DNA of 64,000 nucleotides from NCBI RefSeq assembly GCF_040530035.1, contig NZ_JBEWCD010000002.1:1302001-1366000 (forward strand), written 5' to 3'. This document shows positions 1 through 10,368 of the stretch, piece by piece (the stretch's first letter is position 1; each line of letters begins with the position of its first letter). Source of the DNA: Roseibium sp. HPY-6. GTDB taxonomy: Bacteria > Pseudomonadota > Alphaproteobacteria > Rhizobiales > Stappiaceae. A program made the translations under genes and the position numbers. Below the pieces are notes generated by a model. The model was not told where the DNA came from. It ran no database searches and saw nothing but the letters and a program-made list of their open reading frames with translations.

Positions 1-275
1 AGGACGCGGAAATTGAATGCCGTGCCTTGTTGGAAGCTGGTGCGAAGGCGCGGGAAGAGGTTGGCGCGAGCGTGCACCAGGTAGTCCTGCCGGCTTATGA
101 TCAGTGCATCAAGGCCAGCCACGCCTTCAACCTGCTTGATGCCCGCGGTGTAATTTCCGTGACGGAGCGCCAGAGCTATATTCTGCGCGTGCGCGAGCTG
201 GCAAAGGCCTGCGGAGCGGCATTTCTGGAAACCGAAGCGGGCGGTGTGGGTTATCACAACCAGGCAGCTGAATAG
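1..275 (+). CDS. glyQ: Glycyl-tRNA synthetase alpha subunit, C-terminal fragment
   Basis: This is the last 90 or so codons of the alpha chain of the heterotetrameric glycyl-tRNA synthetase, which charges tRNA-Gly in the cytoplasm. The reading frame is open from base 3 and ends in TAG at 275. The text [19 protein letters not shown] followed by [16 protein letters not shown] is characteristic of the GlyQ C-terminus. The gene starts outside the window. A TTG at 27 is not the start, because conserved sequence continues upstream of it. The partner gene glyS lies 4.5 kb downstream, so the usual glyQ-glyS pair is split by three genes. Confidence 0.93.
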   Translation, partial: DAEIECRALLEAGAKAREEVGASVHQVVLPAYDQCIKASHAFNLLDARGVISVTERQSYILRVRELAKACGAAFLETEAGGVGYHNQAAE

Positions 276-439
276 CCTGAACCTTTTTTTGGATTGAAAC
301 GTTTGCTGGCGGCCGGGCGCCTCCAGCAACATTCCTGACATTTGATACGGTATTGAAACAAAAGACCGTGCTTGCGCAGGATGACAATCCCAGCCGCAGC
401 AGCTAGCTTCCGGATCGTTCTTTAAAGGGGATCTGAAAG

Positions 440-994
440 TTGGCCTGGATTGTTCTCGCACTTTTGATTGCGCTGTCGGTTTACGCGATCATTCTCTACA
501 ACACGCTCGTCAAAAAGCGTCAGATGGTCGAGGAAGGCTGGAGCGGTATCGATGTGCAGCTCAAGCGCCGCGCCAACCTCATTCCCAACCTTGTCGAAAC
601 AGTCAAAGGCTATGCCGCGCACGAGACGGAAACGCTCGACGCGGTTACACAACTTCGAACCTCTGCGAATGCGGTTTCGAAGGAAGACGTCGCAGGGCGC
701 GCAAAGGCTGAAGGTGCGCTGGGTCAGGCTCTCGGACGCCTTTTTGCGGTTGCGGAAGCTTATCCGGATCTGAAGGCAAGCGAGAATTTTTCGGACCTGC
801 ACCAGTCACTTGATGAAATCGAAAACGCCATTCAGATGTCGCGCAGATATTACAACGGCGCTGTCAGGGGCCTGAATGTGGCTGTCGAAAGTTTCCCCTC
901 CAATCTGATCGCCACGCAATTCAAATTTGAAAAGGCCGACTATTTCGAGATCGAGGATGAGGCTGACCGGGCCGTCCCGGGCGTCGAATTCTAA
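440..994 (+). CDS. lemA: LemA family protein
   Basis: A 184-residue LemA-family protein. It has one N-terminal membrane segment (about residues 2-20), followed by the family block around KKRQMVEEGWSGIDVQLKRR and RANLIPNLVETVKGYA, which forms a helical bundle facing the periplasm or cytoplasm. The start is TTG at 440, chosen because AAAGGGG lies 9 bases upstream. The family's molecular role is unclear; LemA genes often sit next to DUF2207 or TPM-domain genes, as here, where the DUF2207 gene starts 12 bases after this stop. The two probably form one operon and act together at the inner membrane. Confidence 0.9.
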   Translation: MAWIVLALLIALSVYAIILYNTLVKKRQMVEEGWSGIDVQLKRRANLIPNLVETVKGYAAHETETLDAVTQLRTSANAVSKEDVAGRAKAEGALGQALGRLFAVAEAYPDLKASENFSDLHQSLDEIENAIQMSRRYYNGAVRGLNVAVESFPSNLIATQFKFEKADYFEIEDEADRAVPGVEF

Positions 995-1006
995 GAAGGG
1001 TCCGTC

Positions 1007-2950
1007 ATGAAAATTTCACGTATCGCCGCGAGCGCACTGGCGGCGCTGATCCTGCTTTGCCTCGGCTGGGGCGCTCACGCAGATGAGCGCATCCTGAAAT
1101 ATGTCTCCAATATCGAGGTTGCGCAGAACGGCGTCCTGACAGTCACCGAAACGATCACCGCTCGCTCGGAGGCACGCGAGATCCGCCGGGGCATTTTTCG
1201 CGACCTCCCGTTGACAGCGATCGGAGCAAACGGGCGCAGCTACAGGGTTGGTTTCAAACTTCTGGAGGTTCTGCAGGATGGGCGTCCGGCTCCGCATTTT
1301 GTCAGGGACAGTACCGATGGTGTTCGGATTTACGTAGGTGAGGAGAACGTTTTCCTTCAGCCGGGCAACTACACCTATACGATCAAGTACGAAACGGACC
1401 GGCAAATCCGATTCTTTGAGACCGAAGACCAGCTCTATTGGAATGCCACCGGAAACGAGTGGAATTTCCCGATTGACGAGGCCATTGCCCGCGTTGTGCT
1501 GCCATCCGGCGTCAGAGCAACGGAAAATACGGCCTATACCGGTGCCTTCGGCTCGAGAGATCAATTCTATCGGGCAAGCGTGGAGGATGATGGAAACGTA
1601 GTTCTTTTCTCGACCACGCAGTCACTTTTGGCGAATGAAGGGTTCACGATCGTCGTCAACATGCCTGTTGGTTCGGTAGCGCGGCCGACCGGTGCTGAAG
1701 AATTTGAGTATTTTTTGGGCGATTACCGGCTCGAACTGATTGGTGGAACCGGCATTCTACTGGTGTTGTTCTACTATCTCTGGGCATGGCTCAGGGTCGG
1801 TCGCGATCCTGCACGAGGCGTGGTCTTTCCGAGGTTTCAGCCGCCTGCCAATATTTCACCGGCCCTTGCCAAATACATTGAAAACCGTGGCTTTGGAAAT
1901 GACCAGTGGGTAGCGCTTTCAGCCGCATGCCTCAGTCTTGCCGTCAAGAAGCGCCTGAAGCTGGAAGAGGATGGCGGCGACATAAGCTTGAGTCTTCTGC
2001 CGGACGGCCGAAACGGCGAAGCACCTGGCTCAGGTTTGCCAAAAGGCGAAGCCGCCCTGGAAAAATGGCTCAGCGGCAGGGGAAGCCCCTTGACCCTGAA
2101 CGAAGCGAACGGCCAGTCGATCCAGGCGCTGGGATCAAAATTTACAGGCGCTATCGAACGCGAAAGCGGCGGATTGTACTTCAAGAGCAACTGGACCTAC
2201 CTGATCCCGGGCGTTCTGCTCAGCCTGGCGACGTTCGGTCTGTTGATTTTCTTCGGATTTCTGGGAGCGCAGCAACAGGAATTCGTCATGCTTTTCCTGT
2301 TCTTCTCCGTCTTCGCGACCTTTTTCTCCGCCGGGCTTGGTGCGTTGGCTCTTGGCTCTCTGAACTTTCCCTTTCGTCTGGTTTTCACCCTTGGTTTCTT
2401 TGCCCTCGGGATGGGATTGGCAGCGACTCTTGCCAACCTGATAACCGGCGCGCTTGCCTCGATGATCGCCTTTCCGGTCTCCGTCGCCATTCTCGTGGGC
2501 ATCAATATCGTTTTCTTCTTGATCATCGATGCTCCGACAACGCTGGGCAGGCAGTTTCTCGACCAGATAGAGGGACTGAAGCTCTATCTTTCTGTTGCGG
2601 AAAAAGATCGTCTGAACATGAACAATGTGCCGGACATGAGCACGGTTCACTTCGAGAAACTGCTTCCTTACGCGGTAGCGCTGGGCGTCGAAAAACCATG
2701 GTCAGAAGCGTTTGAAGGATGGTTGGCGACGGCAGCGGGAGCCTCGGCAGCAACGGGCTACCACCCGGATTGGTATTCGGGCAGATCATTCAATGCCAGA
2801 GATGTCGCAGAGAGCGTCGGTGCAACCGCAGGCGCAATTGCAGGATCCTTCGTTTCCTCTCTGCCGGCCCCGGAGACGTCAAGCTCGGGTTCCTCGTCAA
2901 GCGGTTCGTCGGGCGGCGGCGGCGGAGGCGGTGGTGGCGGCGGCTGGTAA
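1007..2950 (+). CDS. DUF2207 domain membrane protein with Gly-rich tail
   Basis: A 647-residue DUF2207-family membrane protein. There is a signal peptide at about residues 1-25 (hydrophobic core [11 protein letters not shown], cleavage near AHA-DE). A beta-rich extracytoplasmic domain follows, beginning [22 protein letters not shown]. Hydrophobic segments lie near residues 243-262 and in a cluster around 400-510. The protein ends in a low-complexity Ser/Gly tail closing with a run of eleven glycines and Trp. Such tails are typical of this family. Function is unknown. It directly follows lemA in the same orientation, and the pair recurs in many bacteria, so a joint envelope role is inferred. 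Confidence 0.88.
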   Translation: MKISRIAASALAALILLCLGWGAHADERILKYVSNIEVAQNGVLTVTETITARSEAREIRRGIFRDLPLTAIGANGRSYRVGFKLLEVLQDGRPAPHFVRDSTDGVRIYVGEENVFLQPGNYTYTIKYETDRQIRFFETEDQLYWNATGNEWNFPIDEAIARVVLPSGVRATENTAYTGAFGSRDQFYRASVEDDGNVVLFSTTQSLLANEGFTIVVNMPVGSVARPTGAEEFEYFLGDYRLELIGGTGILLVLFYYLWAWLRVGRDPARGVVFPRFQPPANISPALAKYIENRGFGNDQWVALSAACLSLAVKKRLKLEEDGGDISLSLLPDGRNGEAPGSGLPKGEAALEKWLSGRGSPLTLNEANGQSIQALGSKFTGAIERESGGLYFKSNWTYLIPGVLLSLATFGLLIFFGFLGAQQQEFVMLFLFFSVFATFFSAGLGALALGSLNFPFRLVFTLGFFALGMGLAATLANLITGALASMIAFPVSVAILVGINIVFFLIIDAPTTLGRQFLDQIEGLKLYLSVAEKDRLNMNNVPDMSTVHFEKLLPYAVALGVEKPWSEAFEGWLATAAGASAATGYHPDWYSGRSFNARDVAESVGATAGAIAGSFVSSLPAPETSSSGSSSSGSSGGGGGGGGGGGW

Positions 2951-3020
2951 GTGCGCCCTGTAAGGAACATGGAAGACCATTGGCCCCAAACGGCAGCAGT
3001 CACGTTGCACTTTCGTGTCT

Positions 3021-4568
3021 TCAGGCGACGTTTGAATTCTCGTCGAAAGGCAGTCGGCCGTCGGCCTGGATTTTCAGGAGCTCAGCGGCTGCATCTGCGG
3101 TGACCGCCTTGGCATAAAGGAAACCCTGGCCGTAATGGCAGCCGCTTGAGCTGAGGGCGTCGTGTACGTCGCCGCGCTCAACGCCCTCTGCGACGGCGTC
3201 AATATCAAGCCCCTTGGAAAGCACCAGAACCGCTTCCACGATGGCACCACACTGCTTGTCGGACAGCATTCGTTCGGTGAAGGATTTGTCGATCTTCACT
3301 TTCTTGATCGGAAAGTCTCTGAGATAGCTCAGGGAAGAATGCCCGGCTCCGAAATCATCCAGCGCAATTGTAATGCCGGTCTCGGTCAGCTCCGTTAGAA
3401 TGCGTCTTGCCGATTCAGGGTTCTTGACGAGCGATGTCTCCGTGATCTCAAGAACAAGGCGCTCAGGCGGGAAACTGGACGCATCTATGATAGTTCTGAT
3501 TTGTTCCGGCAGAGCTGGGTCCTGTAACTGGACAGGCGACAGGTTGAAGGAGAGATAAAGTTCATCAGGCCACGTCTGTGCCGTTGTGCAAGCTTGCGCC
3601 AGAAGATGACGTGTAAGCTCAGATATGATCCCGCAGTCCTCGGCGATCGGAATGAATTGTTTCGGTGGAACCATGCCGAAGTCGCTATCCGACCATCGGG
3701 CAAGCCCCTCAAATCCCGCTATTCGCCCAGTATCCATGTCGAGAATGGGTTGATAGTGCACCTTGACGTCTTCATCTTCGATCGCGCGTCGAAGCCTCTG
3801 TTCCAGAAGCGTGCGATGCAGGATCGAGGCATCCATATCCACTTCAAAGAAGCGGTAAGTCGATCGGCCCGAGGATTTGGCCCGGTAGAGGGCGATGTCA
3901 GCCCGGCGCAAAAGCTCAGTGATGGCGTGTCCGTCATGCGGATAGAGCGCGATGCCGATCCCCGTGCCGATCGAAATCTGGCGTTCGCCGAATTCAAACC
4001 GGTCGCCAAGGCGTGTCAGAAGCCGGCGAGCAAAGCCGGACACTTCGGTCTTGTCCTTGAATACAGGTGACACGATTGCGAACTCATCACCGCCGAGGCG
4101 GGCAACAATGCCATCCGATCCCACGGTTTCAGCAAGCCGGTCTGCGAAACTGCGCAGCAACTTGTCGCCGAAAGCATGGCCGTAAACGTCATTGATCGGT
4201 TTGAAACCATCAAGGTCCAGCATCATGATGGCTCGGAATGACTCGTCTTTGACGTTTCGGCTAAGATCGCTGAAGGCTTCAAGCAGCCGACGCCGGTTGG
4301 GAAGCCCTGTGAGCGCGTCATGTTGCGCCAGCGCCAGCGCTTCAGAATGCTCCGAAGATCTTTCGCTCAGTTCCTTGCGCAGCCTGCGCGTTGCCCACAA
4401 GCCGTAGCCGACACCGGTGAGGGCGACCACCATGAAAACACCGGTCGCTATGTCGAAATAAAGATGCGGGCTGTTTGAGTGGGAGTCTTCCAGAAGATGC
4501 GGAATGAATTGCAGCACGACGAAACCAAGTATAGCCGCGGCAAATAGCGCGGCCATTGAGCGTGCCAT
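3021..4568 (-). CDS. Membrane GGDEF/EAL protein (c-di-GMP turnover)
   Basis: Predicted dual-domain cyclic-di-GMP enzyme of 515 residues. Two N-terminal membrane segments bracket a short periplasmic loop. A GGDEF domain follows with DLDGFKPIND and an intact RLGGDEF signature (about residues 157-163). The EAL domain carries EGLAR (EAL read as EGL), NLSPVQLQ, LEITET, DDFGAGHSS, KIDKSF and EGVE. Most EAL catalytic residues are therefore present. I prefer ATG at 4568, which has AGGCGG seven bases upstream, over an in-frame GTG at 4601 with a poorly spaced site. It lies between lemA/DUF2207 and glyS on the opposite strand, so it is transcribed alone. No separate sensory domain is visible. Confidence 0.9.
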   Translation of the reverse strand: MARSMAALFAAAILGFVVLQFIPHLLEDSHSNSPHLYFDIATGVFMVVALTGVGYGLWATRRLRKELSERSSEHSEALALAQHDALTGLPNRRRLLEAFSDLSRNVKDESFRAIMMLDLDGFKPINDVYGHAFGDKLLRSFADRLAETVGSDGIVARLGGDEFAIVSPVFKDKTEVSGFARRLLTRLGDRFEFGERQISIGTGIGIALYPHDGHAITELLRRADIALYRAKSSGRSTYRFFEVDMDASILHRTLLEQRLRRAIEDEDVKVHYQPILDMDTGRIAGFEGLARWSDSDFGMVPPKQFIPIAEDCGIISELTRHLLAQACTTAQTWPDELYLSFNLSPVQLQDPALPEQIRTIIDASSFPPERLVLEITETSLVKNPESARRILTELTETGITIALDDFGAGHSSLSYLRDFPIKKVKIDKSFTERMLSDKQCGAIVEAVLVLSKGLDIDAVAEGVERGDVHDALSSSGCHYGQGFLYAKAVTADAAAELLKIQADGRLPFDENSNVA

Positions 4569-4820
4569 GAGACGGCCGCCTGTGGCTCCTCTGTTGATCA
4601 CTCTTCCGTCCTGATACTGCTAACTGTCTAATCAGACCTCCAGTTTTGCATTTATTTCTTGAAGAAGAATGAAGCAAAGCGCTGATTTGGTATCGGTATT
4701 TGTGCCGGGGTACGCGATAGGCGGAAGACCGGAAAAAGGGTGACAAGTCGCCGTTGAGTTGGTAACGGACGCACTGCTGTTTCCGGACGTATCTTACCAA
4801 GACCGAAGGCCAAAGTTTCC

Positions 4821-6908
4821 ATGCCCGATCTTCTGCTTGAACTTTTCAGCGAAGAAATTCCGGCCCGTATGCAACGCAAGGCGGCCGAAGATCTGAAAAC
4901 CCTCGTAACCAACGCCCTGGTGGATGCGGGTTTGCCATATGAAGGCGCTAAGGCTTTTGCAACGCCGCGCCGGTTGGCTTTACACGTTGCCGGCGTTCCA
5001 GTAGGATCGGCGGCAACGCGCGAGGAGCGAAAAGGACCGCGCGTCGGGGCTCCGGAAAAGGCGATAGAAGGCTTCTTGCGCGGAGCTGGACTTGCGTCGA
5101 TTGACCAGGCAAAGGTTCAAAACGATCCGAAAAAAGGTGATTTCTACGTCGCTGTAATCGAAAAGCCAGGCCAGTCCGCAATCGAGATCATCGCGGAATT
5201 CATGCCCGCAATCTTGCGCGGATTTCCCTGGCCGAAATCCATGCGATGGGGAACGACGACGACGCGATGGGTCCGCCCCCTCCATTCGATTGTTGCGACC
5301 TTCGGCCCAGAGACCGAAGAACCGGAGTTGGTGCCCTTTGAGTTCGACGGCATAAACTCAGACAAGACGACCCGTGGTCATCGTTTTCTGGCCGACGAAG
5401 CATTCACCGTGCGCCGCTTCGACGATTATGCGACCGGCCTTGAAAAGCACAAAGTCGTTCTCGACGCCGATCGGCGCAAGGACATTATCCTCAACGATGC
5501 GAAAGATCGCGCGCTCGCACTCGGTCTGGATCTCGTTGAAGACAATGGTCTTCTCGAAGAGGTCGCCGGCCTCGTGGAGTGGCCGGTCGTGCTGACGGGG
5601 AGCTTCGACGAGGACTTTCTCGAAATTCCGGATGAGTGCATCCAGCTCACGATCCGGGTCAATCAGAAATGCTTTGTCCTGAAAGATCCGCAATCCGGTC
5701 GTTTGGCGAACAGATTTGTTCTGGTTTCGAACATCGTCGCCGATGACGGCGGCAAACTGATTGTCGCGGGGAATGAAAAGGTCATCCGTGCACGTTTGTC
5801 GGACGCGCGTTTTTTCTGGGAGACCGATCTCAAATCGCGCCTGTCCGACAATCTGCCAAATCTGAACGAGGTGAAGTTCCACGAAAAGCTCGGCAGTGTC
5901 GGTGCGCGGGTTGAGCGCCTGATCGCCTTGTCGGGGGAGCTCGCTCCATTGGTCGGCGCAGATCAGGCCAAGGCAAAACGGGCTGCAGAACTTGCCAAGG
6001 CGGACCTTGTCTCCAACATGGTATTCGAGTTCCCGGAGCTGCAAGGTCTGATGGGTCGCTACTATGCAGCCGCGCAGGGTGAAGATCCGTCAGTGGCAAC
6101 CGCAATTGAAGAGCACTACAAGCCGCAAGGGCCGAGCGACAAGGTTCCAACGGATCCTGTTGCGATTGCCGTCGCACTCGCGGAAAAGCTGGATTTGCTT
6201 GCAGGGTTCTGGGCAATCGAGGAAAAACCAACCGGATCCAAGGATCCCTATGCCTTGCGCCGCGCCGCCCTCGGTGTGATCCGGATCGTTCTGGAGAACG
6301 GTCTCAGGCTGCGCGTCGGCGATGCAATCCCTTCGGCGCTCAAACCGATTGACGTAGACGTAGCTGATCCGGGTGCCCTTGTGACCGACCTTCTCTCCTT
6401 CTTTGCGGACCGCTTGAAGGTGCATCTGAAGGACGAAGGTGCACGTCATGATCTGATAGACGCCGTTTTTGCGCTTGAAGATCAGGACGACCTTCTGATG
6501 ATCGTCAAACGCGTCGAGGCGCTCGGCAGCTTCGTTTCCTCCGATGATGGTGCAAACCTGATTGCGGGCTACAAGCGCGCGGTCAACATCCTGAAGGCGG
6601 AAGAAAAGAAGGACGGCGCACCGGTTTCCGGCAAACCGCATGCGGATCACTTTCAGGAACAGGCCGAGATAGATCTTGCTGCGGCAATCGGAACAGCCCG
6701 CGCCGAGGCTGAAAGCGCTGTTTCGGCGGAAAACTTTGAAGGCGCGATGGAGGCCCTGTCAAAACTGAGGGCGCCTGTCGACCGGTTCTTCGAAGATATT
6801 CTGGTCAATGCGGAAGACCCCGCTCTGCGCACGAACCGCTTGCAGCTGCTTGCTGAGATCCGCGATGCGACCCACGTTGTCGCGGATTTCTCAAAAGTCT
6901 CGGGGTAG
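4821..6908 (+). CDS. glyS: Glycyl-tRNA synthetase beta subunit
   Basis: The 695-residue beta chain of bacterial glycyl-tRNA synthetase, which partners GlyQ in the alpha2beta2 enzyme and contributes tRNA recognition. It opens with the family N-terminus [17 protein letters not shown] and contains [25 protein letters not shown] and the HD-like segment [15 protein letters not shown]. Its C-terminal anticodon-binding-like domain includes [14 protein letters not shown], and length is normal for the family. It has its own upstream region and follows a minus-strand gene, so it cannot be co-transcribed with glyQ. A GNAT gene follows 54 bases later. Confidence 0.97.
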   Translation: MPDLLLELFSEEIPARMQRKAAEDLKTLVTNALVDAGLPYEGAKAFATPRRLALHVAGVPVGSAATREERKGPRVGAPEKAIEGFLRGAGLASIDQAKVQNDPKKGDFYVAVIEKPGQSAIEIIAEFMPAILRGFPWPKSMRWGTTTTRWVRPLHSIVATFGPETEEPELVPFEFDGINSDKTTRGHRFLADEAFTVRRFDDYATGLEKHKVVLDADRRKDIILNDAKDRALALGLDLVEDNGLLEEVAGLVEWPVVLTGSFDEDFLEIPDECIQLTIRVNQKCFVLKDPQSGRLANRFVLVSNIVADDGGKLIVAGNEKVIRARLSDARFFWETDLKSRLSDNLPNLNEVKFHEKLGSVGARVERLIALSGELAPLVGADQAKAKRAAELAKADLVSNMVFEFPELQGLMGRYYAAAQGEDPSVATAIEEHYKPQGPSDKVPTDPVAIAVALAEKLDLLAGFWAIEEKPTGSKDPYALRRAALGVIRIVLENGLRLRVGDAIPSALKPIDVDVADPGALVTDLLSFFADRLKVHLKDEGARHDLIDAVFALEDQDDLLMIVKRVEALGSFVSSDDGANLIAGYKRAVNILKAEEKKDGAPVSGKPHADHFQEQAEIDLAAAIGTARAEAESAVSAENFEGAMEALSKLRAPVDRFFEDILVNAEDPALRTNRLQLLAEIRDATHVVADFSKVSG

Positions 6909-6962
6909 CCTGGTGCGTCGATGCCAAGCGTATCAAGGCATTGAAAAGGGAAGGAACGCGCT

Positions 6963-7442
6963 TTGTCCATAGAAGTTCGGGCGGCTTCGCCGCAAGATGC
7001 CGAGGAGATGGCCGTGCTGCTTAACCGTATTATCGCGATCGGAGGCACGACCGCCTATCGCGACCTTTTCGACGATACGAAAATCATGAGCGAGTTTATT
7101 GCTCCGGAACTCGCGATCGCCTGTCACATTGCGGTTGAGGACCAAAAGATCTGTGGGTTTCAGGCTCTTTTGTGGTGTGATCCCACTTGGCCTGAAGAGA
7201 AAAGACTACCGGCTGACTGGGCAATCATTGGGACATATGTCGACCCGGAGATCCACGGAAAAGGCATTGGCCGCGCTCTGTTTGAAAGCACTGCGGCAGC
7301 CGCAAGACAGGCCGGCGTTTCATTTATCGACGCAACGATCCGCAGGGAAAACACCGGCGGCATTGCCTATTATTCGCGCATGGGGTTTGAGGACTACCGG
7401 AGCAGCGACGAAGCGGTTTCCAAGCGCTTTGCACCTGCTTGA
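6963..7442 (+). CDS. GNAT family N-acetyltransferase
   Basis: A 159-residue GCN5-related acetyltransferase, which would transfer acetyl from acetyl-CoA to an unknown amine. The acetyl-CoA-binding motif A is seen as YVDPEIHGKGIGRALFE (about residues 91-107). The C-terminal motif B region ENTGGIAYYSRMGFEDY is also typical. Start is TTG at 6963 with GGGAAGG upstream at about 6949. It sits 54 bases after glyS and may be transcribed with it, but a functional link is not evident. Substrate cannot be predicted from sequence. Confidence 0.88.
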   Translation: MSIEVRAASPQDAEEMAVLLNRIIAIGGTTAYRDLFDDTKIMSEFIAPELAIACHIAVEDQKICGFQALLWCDPTWPEEKRLPADWAIIGTYVDPEIHGKGIGRALFESTAAAARQAGVSFIDATIRRENTGGIAYYSRMGFEDYRSSDEAVSKRFAPA

Positions 7443-7562
7443 TAAATTTGAAACGGACTCGACTTGTTCGCGCGAAATTGAAGCGGTGGTTTGGTAGCGT
7501 TATTGCCGAGCCACAACGCAGGGGCGGTTTTTCGGGGCATATACAAAGAATTGTTTGCTCAC

Positions 7563-7583
7563 CTTGCACAATACCATTGCAAG
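7563..7583. promoter_or_regulatory. Inverted repeat upstream of desaturase
   Basis: Perfect 6-bp arms CTTGCA and TGCAAG separated by 9 bases, about 50 bases before the desaturase start. The layout suits a dimeric repressor or activator site. No cognate regulator is adjacent, and short arms like this can arise by chance. Confidence 0.3.
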
Positions 7584-7631
7584 CGTTTTTCAACTGGCTA
7601 TGTAGGAAGTTGAATAACAAGAAGCAGGTTT

Positions 7632-8666
7632 ATGTGCGAACTAGATGATGCCTCTGGCACTGCGCCGGAAGTCCGAGCGCCGCGTGACTGGGTGGCTATC
7701 CTTGCCCGATATCGCGATCCGAGCACGCTTCGCAGTTCCTTTGAGCTGGCAGTAACGGTGGGCCCGTTCTTGTTCCTGTGGGTTTTGGCCTGGTTGTCAC
7801 TCGATGTCAGTTACTGGCTTTCCGCAATTATCTCCCTGATCAACGCTGCTTTTCTGGTTCGACTTTTCGCGATCCAGCACGATTGCGGGCACGGGTCGTT
7901 TTTCAAAAACCGCGCAGTCAGCGACTGGCTGGGTCGGGCGATAGGGGTTGTGACATTGACACCCTATGATGTCTGGCGCCGGTCACATGCGTTGCACCAC
8001 AGTTCCTCGGGAAATCTGGGCCAGCGCGGCATAGGTGACATTCACACTTTGACCGTCGCTGAATATCGAGCGCTGAGGCCGCTTAGCCGGTTTTGGTACA
8101 GGCTCTATCGGTCGCCGTTCGTGATGTTTGGCCTTGGACCATTCTACACGTTCTTTTTGGAGAACCGCCTGCCCTTCGGCTATATGGCCAGCTTCAGATA
8201 TTGGGTTTACGCCATGGCGACAAATCTTGCGATTGTTGTGGCCCTGGCACTTATCCTGAAGTTTGGCGGCTGGATGCCGATCCTGTTGATTTTTTTCCCA
8301 ACGACAATTCTCGCCGCGACGCTGGGTGTTTGGCTGTTTTACGTTCAGCATCAGTTTGAAACGACGCATTGGGATGTGGAAGAGGACTGGCAATTGCATG
8401 ATGCGGCCCTGCACGGAAGCTCGCATTACGTGCTGCCATCGGTTTTAAGGTGGTCCAGCGCCAACATCGGCATCCATCATGTGCATCACCTCAATAGCAG
8501 GATCCCGTTCTATCGGCTTCCGGAAGTGCTGAAGGATCACAAGGATCTGGCGGAACGTAACCGCATGACGATCCGGCAAAGTCTTGCCAGTGTCCGTCTT
8601 CACTTGTGGGATGAAGAATCCAGGCGGTTGTTGTCGTTTGCGCAGGCAAAGCCTCTGCTCGGATAA
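7632..8666 (+). CDS. Fatty acid desaturase family protein
   Basis: A 344-residue integral membrane di-iron desaturase/hydroxylase. All three histidine boxes are visible: HDCGH at residues 83-87, HALHH at 119-123 and HHVHH at 282-286. Hydrophobic segments near 43-80 and 190-238 form the usual four-helix membrane scaffold. Family members insert double bonds or hydroxyl groups in acyl lipids or carotenoids using a reduced electron donor. The exact substrate is unknown; the sequence resembles the omega-3/omega-6 type of desaturase. Start is ATG at 7632. It stands alone, with a convergent MFS gene downstream and a small inverted repeat upstream. Confidence 0.88.
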   Translation: MCELDDASGTAPEVRAPRDWVAILARYRDPSTLRSSFELAVTVGPFLFLWVLAWLSLDVSYWLSAIISLINAAFLVRLFAIQHDCGHGSFFKNRAVSDWLGRAIGVVTLTPYDVWRRSHALHHSSSGNLGQRGIGDIHTLTVAEYRALRPLSRFWYRLYRSPFVMFGLGPFYTFFLENRLPFGYMASFRYWVYAMATNLAIVVALALILKFGGWMPILLIFFPTTILAATLGVWLFYVQHQFETTHWDVEEDWQLHDAALHGSSHYVLPSVLRWSSANIGIHHVHHLNSRIPFYRLPEVLKDHKDLAERNRMTIRQSLASVRLHLWDEESRRLLSFAQAKPLLG

Positions 8667-8743
8667 ACCGGGACATCTGCGATTGTTTTCATCGCGGTGA
8701 GCTCAATGGATTTTGTTCGCCCTTGCGCGAATTGCGCCTTTCA

Positions 8744-9979
8744 TCATTCCGCCGCTTGCTGTGCGAGCCTTGGCACAGGCTTTTCCTCGATCGGCCAGTG
8801 GATTATGGCCGCCAGAATGCCAAGCACGATACCGCACCACCAGATGGCGTCGTAGGACCCCGTTTCGTCATAGAGCCTGCCGCCAAGCCAGACCCCCAGA
8901 AAGCTCCCGATCTGGTGCGACAGGAATACAAAGCCGAACAGCGTTGCCATGTAGCGGGGACCGAACATCACTGCGACAAGACCCGATGTCGGCGGGATGG
9001 TGGAAAGCCAGAGCAGCCCCATCACGCCGGAAAAGATCAGGACGGAGGCCGGTGTGATCGGCAGCATGATGAAGGCAAAAATGGCGATCGACCTGCCGAG
9101 GTAGATCAGCGACAGAAAGATCGGTTTTGAATAGCGGCCGCCGATGTAGCCAGACGCGAGTGAGCCGGCGATGTTGCACAGCCCGATGAGCGCGATTGCC
9201 CATGCTCCCCAGCTCGGATCGAGACCGACGTCAGCGATAAAGGGCGGCAAATGTACCGTGATGAAGGCAACGTGAAAGCCGCAAACGAAAAAGCCAATTG
9301 TCAGAAGAATAAATCCGCGTGTTTTGAAAGCCTCGGCAACAGCACTGCTGATTTTTTGGTCGTTGGCTACGGACGTACCTGGAGGCTGCTCGGACTTGCC
9401 TCTCAGTGCGATGGCAAGCAGTGGGATCAACGCAACGAGACCCGCAAACACGATCAGCGTGTCCTGCCAGCCGATATTCGCAATGAGGGCGCCGCCCATT
9501 GGCGCGAACAGGAACTGACCGAGCGATCCGGAAGCGGTTCCGATACCGAATGCGAGCGAGCGTTGCTCAGGCGAAACCGTCCGTCCGAATGCCGCCAGAA
9601 CCAGCGAGAAAGACGAAAAGGCGATCCCGAGCCCGATTAGAATGCCTGCGGACACATGCAAGGCCACAGCACTTTCAGCGTCGATCATGATCAAAAGACC
9701 GGCGCAGTAGAGCAATGCACCGATCGTCATGCTCTTCCACGTTCCGAACCGATCCGCAAACATTCCCGCAAATGGTTGTCCGATACCCCAGACCAGGTTC
9801 TGTATGGCAATGGCAAGCGCAAATATCTCCCGACTCCAGTCCCTGGCCTCCGTCATCGGTTGGAAAAAGAGGCCCATGGCCGATCGTGGCCCAAAGGAAA
9901 AGAGCGCGATGAGACAACCGCAGACGATGATGAGAGGTATGTTTGGACCTGTGCGGGCCGGCGTTGATGCGGCTGTCAT
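8744..9979 (-). CDS. MFS transporter
   Basis: A 411-residue major facilitator with about 12 hydrophobic segments. It shows the MFS loop 2-3 signature in the form GMFADRFGTWKSM and a large central cytoplasmic loop after about residue 205 (ALRGKSEQPPGT). It resembles MFS carriers of the monocarboxylate/oxalate-formate type found widely in Alphaproteobacteria. Substrate is unknown. Start ATG at 9979 has GAGG six bases upstream. It is divergent from nadABC, sharing a 389-base intergenic region, and convergent with the desaturase gene. Confidence 0.88.
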   Translation of the reverse strand: MTAASTPARTGPNIPLIIVCGCLIALFSFGPRSAMGLFFQPMTEARDWSREIFALAIAIQNLVWGIGQPFAGMFADRFGTWKSMTIGALLYCAGLLIMIDAESAVALHVSAGILIGLGIAFSSFSLVLAAFGRTVSPEQRSLAFGIGTASGSLGQFLFAPMGGALIANIGWQDTLIVFAGLVALIPLLAIALRGKSEQPPGTSVANDQKISSAVAEAFKTRGFILLTIGFFVCGFHVAFITVHLPPFIADVGLDPSWGAWAIALIGLCNIAGSLASGYIGGRYSKPIFLSLIYLGRSIAIFAFIMLPITPASVLIFSGVMGLLWLSTIPPTSGLVAVMFGPRYMATLFGFVFLSHQIGSFLGVWLGGRLYDETGSYDAIWWCGIVLGILAAIIHWPIEEKPVPRLAQQAAE

Positions 9980-10368
9980 CTAGAACCTCGTATCGGGAGT
10001 TGCCGACAAGATAGCCGCTTACCTAAAATCGTAAAACGCGAAATTTTGATCGTTGGATCAAAAAACAGAATTTGACTTTCACACAAGGTCCGCACCTTAA
10101 CGCAAAGATCGAGCTAACTCATTAGCTGGCTATAATCGCGGCAAAAAAATTCTCGCCAACTCTCTGAAACTTATACGGAAAAAGCAAACCGAAAAAAACA
10201 AGACGGAAAGTGATGGATTTTTGGTCACGTACCGCTTATATAAACTCTGAAAGAGCAAAAGGTATGGGCCGCTGTGCCCGTTTTCTTTTGCGGGGTATAT
10301 GCTCAACTTGAGTATAAAGTCTCGTAAGTTGAAACTCCGGTTTCAGCCTGCATGAAGGAGGGGGCGCC
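9980..10368. other. Intergenic region, MFS gene / nadA
   Basis: A gene-free divergent region of 389 bases, clearly richer in A and T than the flanks between about 10020 and 10260. It must hold the promoters of the MFS gene (minus) and nadA (plus). The only distinct element I can define is the palindrome at 10296-10318. Confidence 0.7.
10296..10318. promoter_or_regulatory. Palindromic operator of nadABC (probable NadQ site)
   Basis: Half-sites TATATGCTCAA and TTGAGTATAAA flank a central C. They form a 23-bp palindrome with 9 of 11 pairs matching, ending 50 bases before the nadA ATG. The position suits repression of transcription initiation. NadQ, the known regulator of nadABC in Alphaproteobacteria, is encoded in this window (16114-17097), so it is the natural candidate ligand. 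That assignment is inference; the palindrome itself is seen directly. Confidence 0.65.

Noticed and set aside
2880..2946. Short tandem repeat-like GGC/TCG runs
   Set aside because: They encode the Ser/Gly tail of the DUF2207 protein and are not an independent repeat element.
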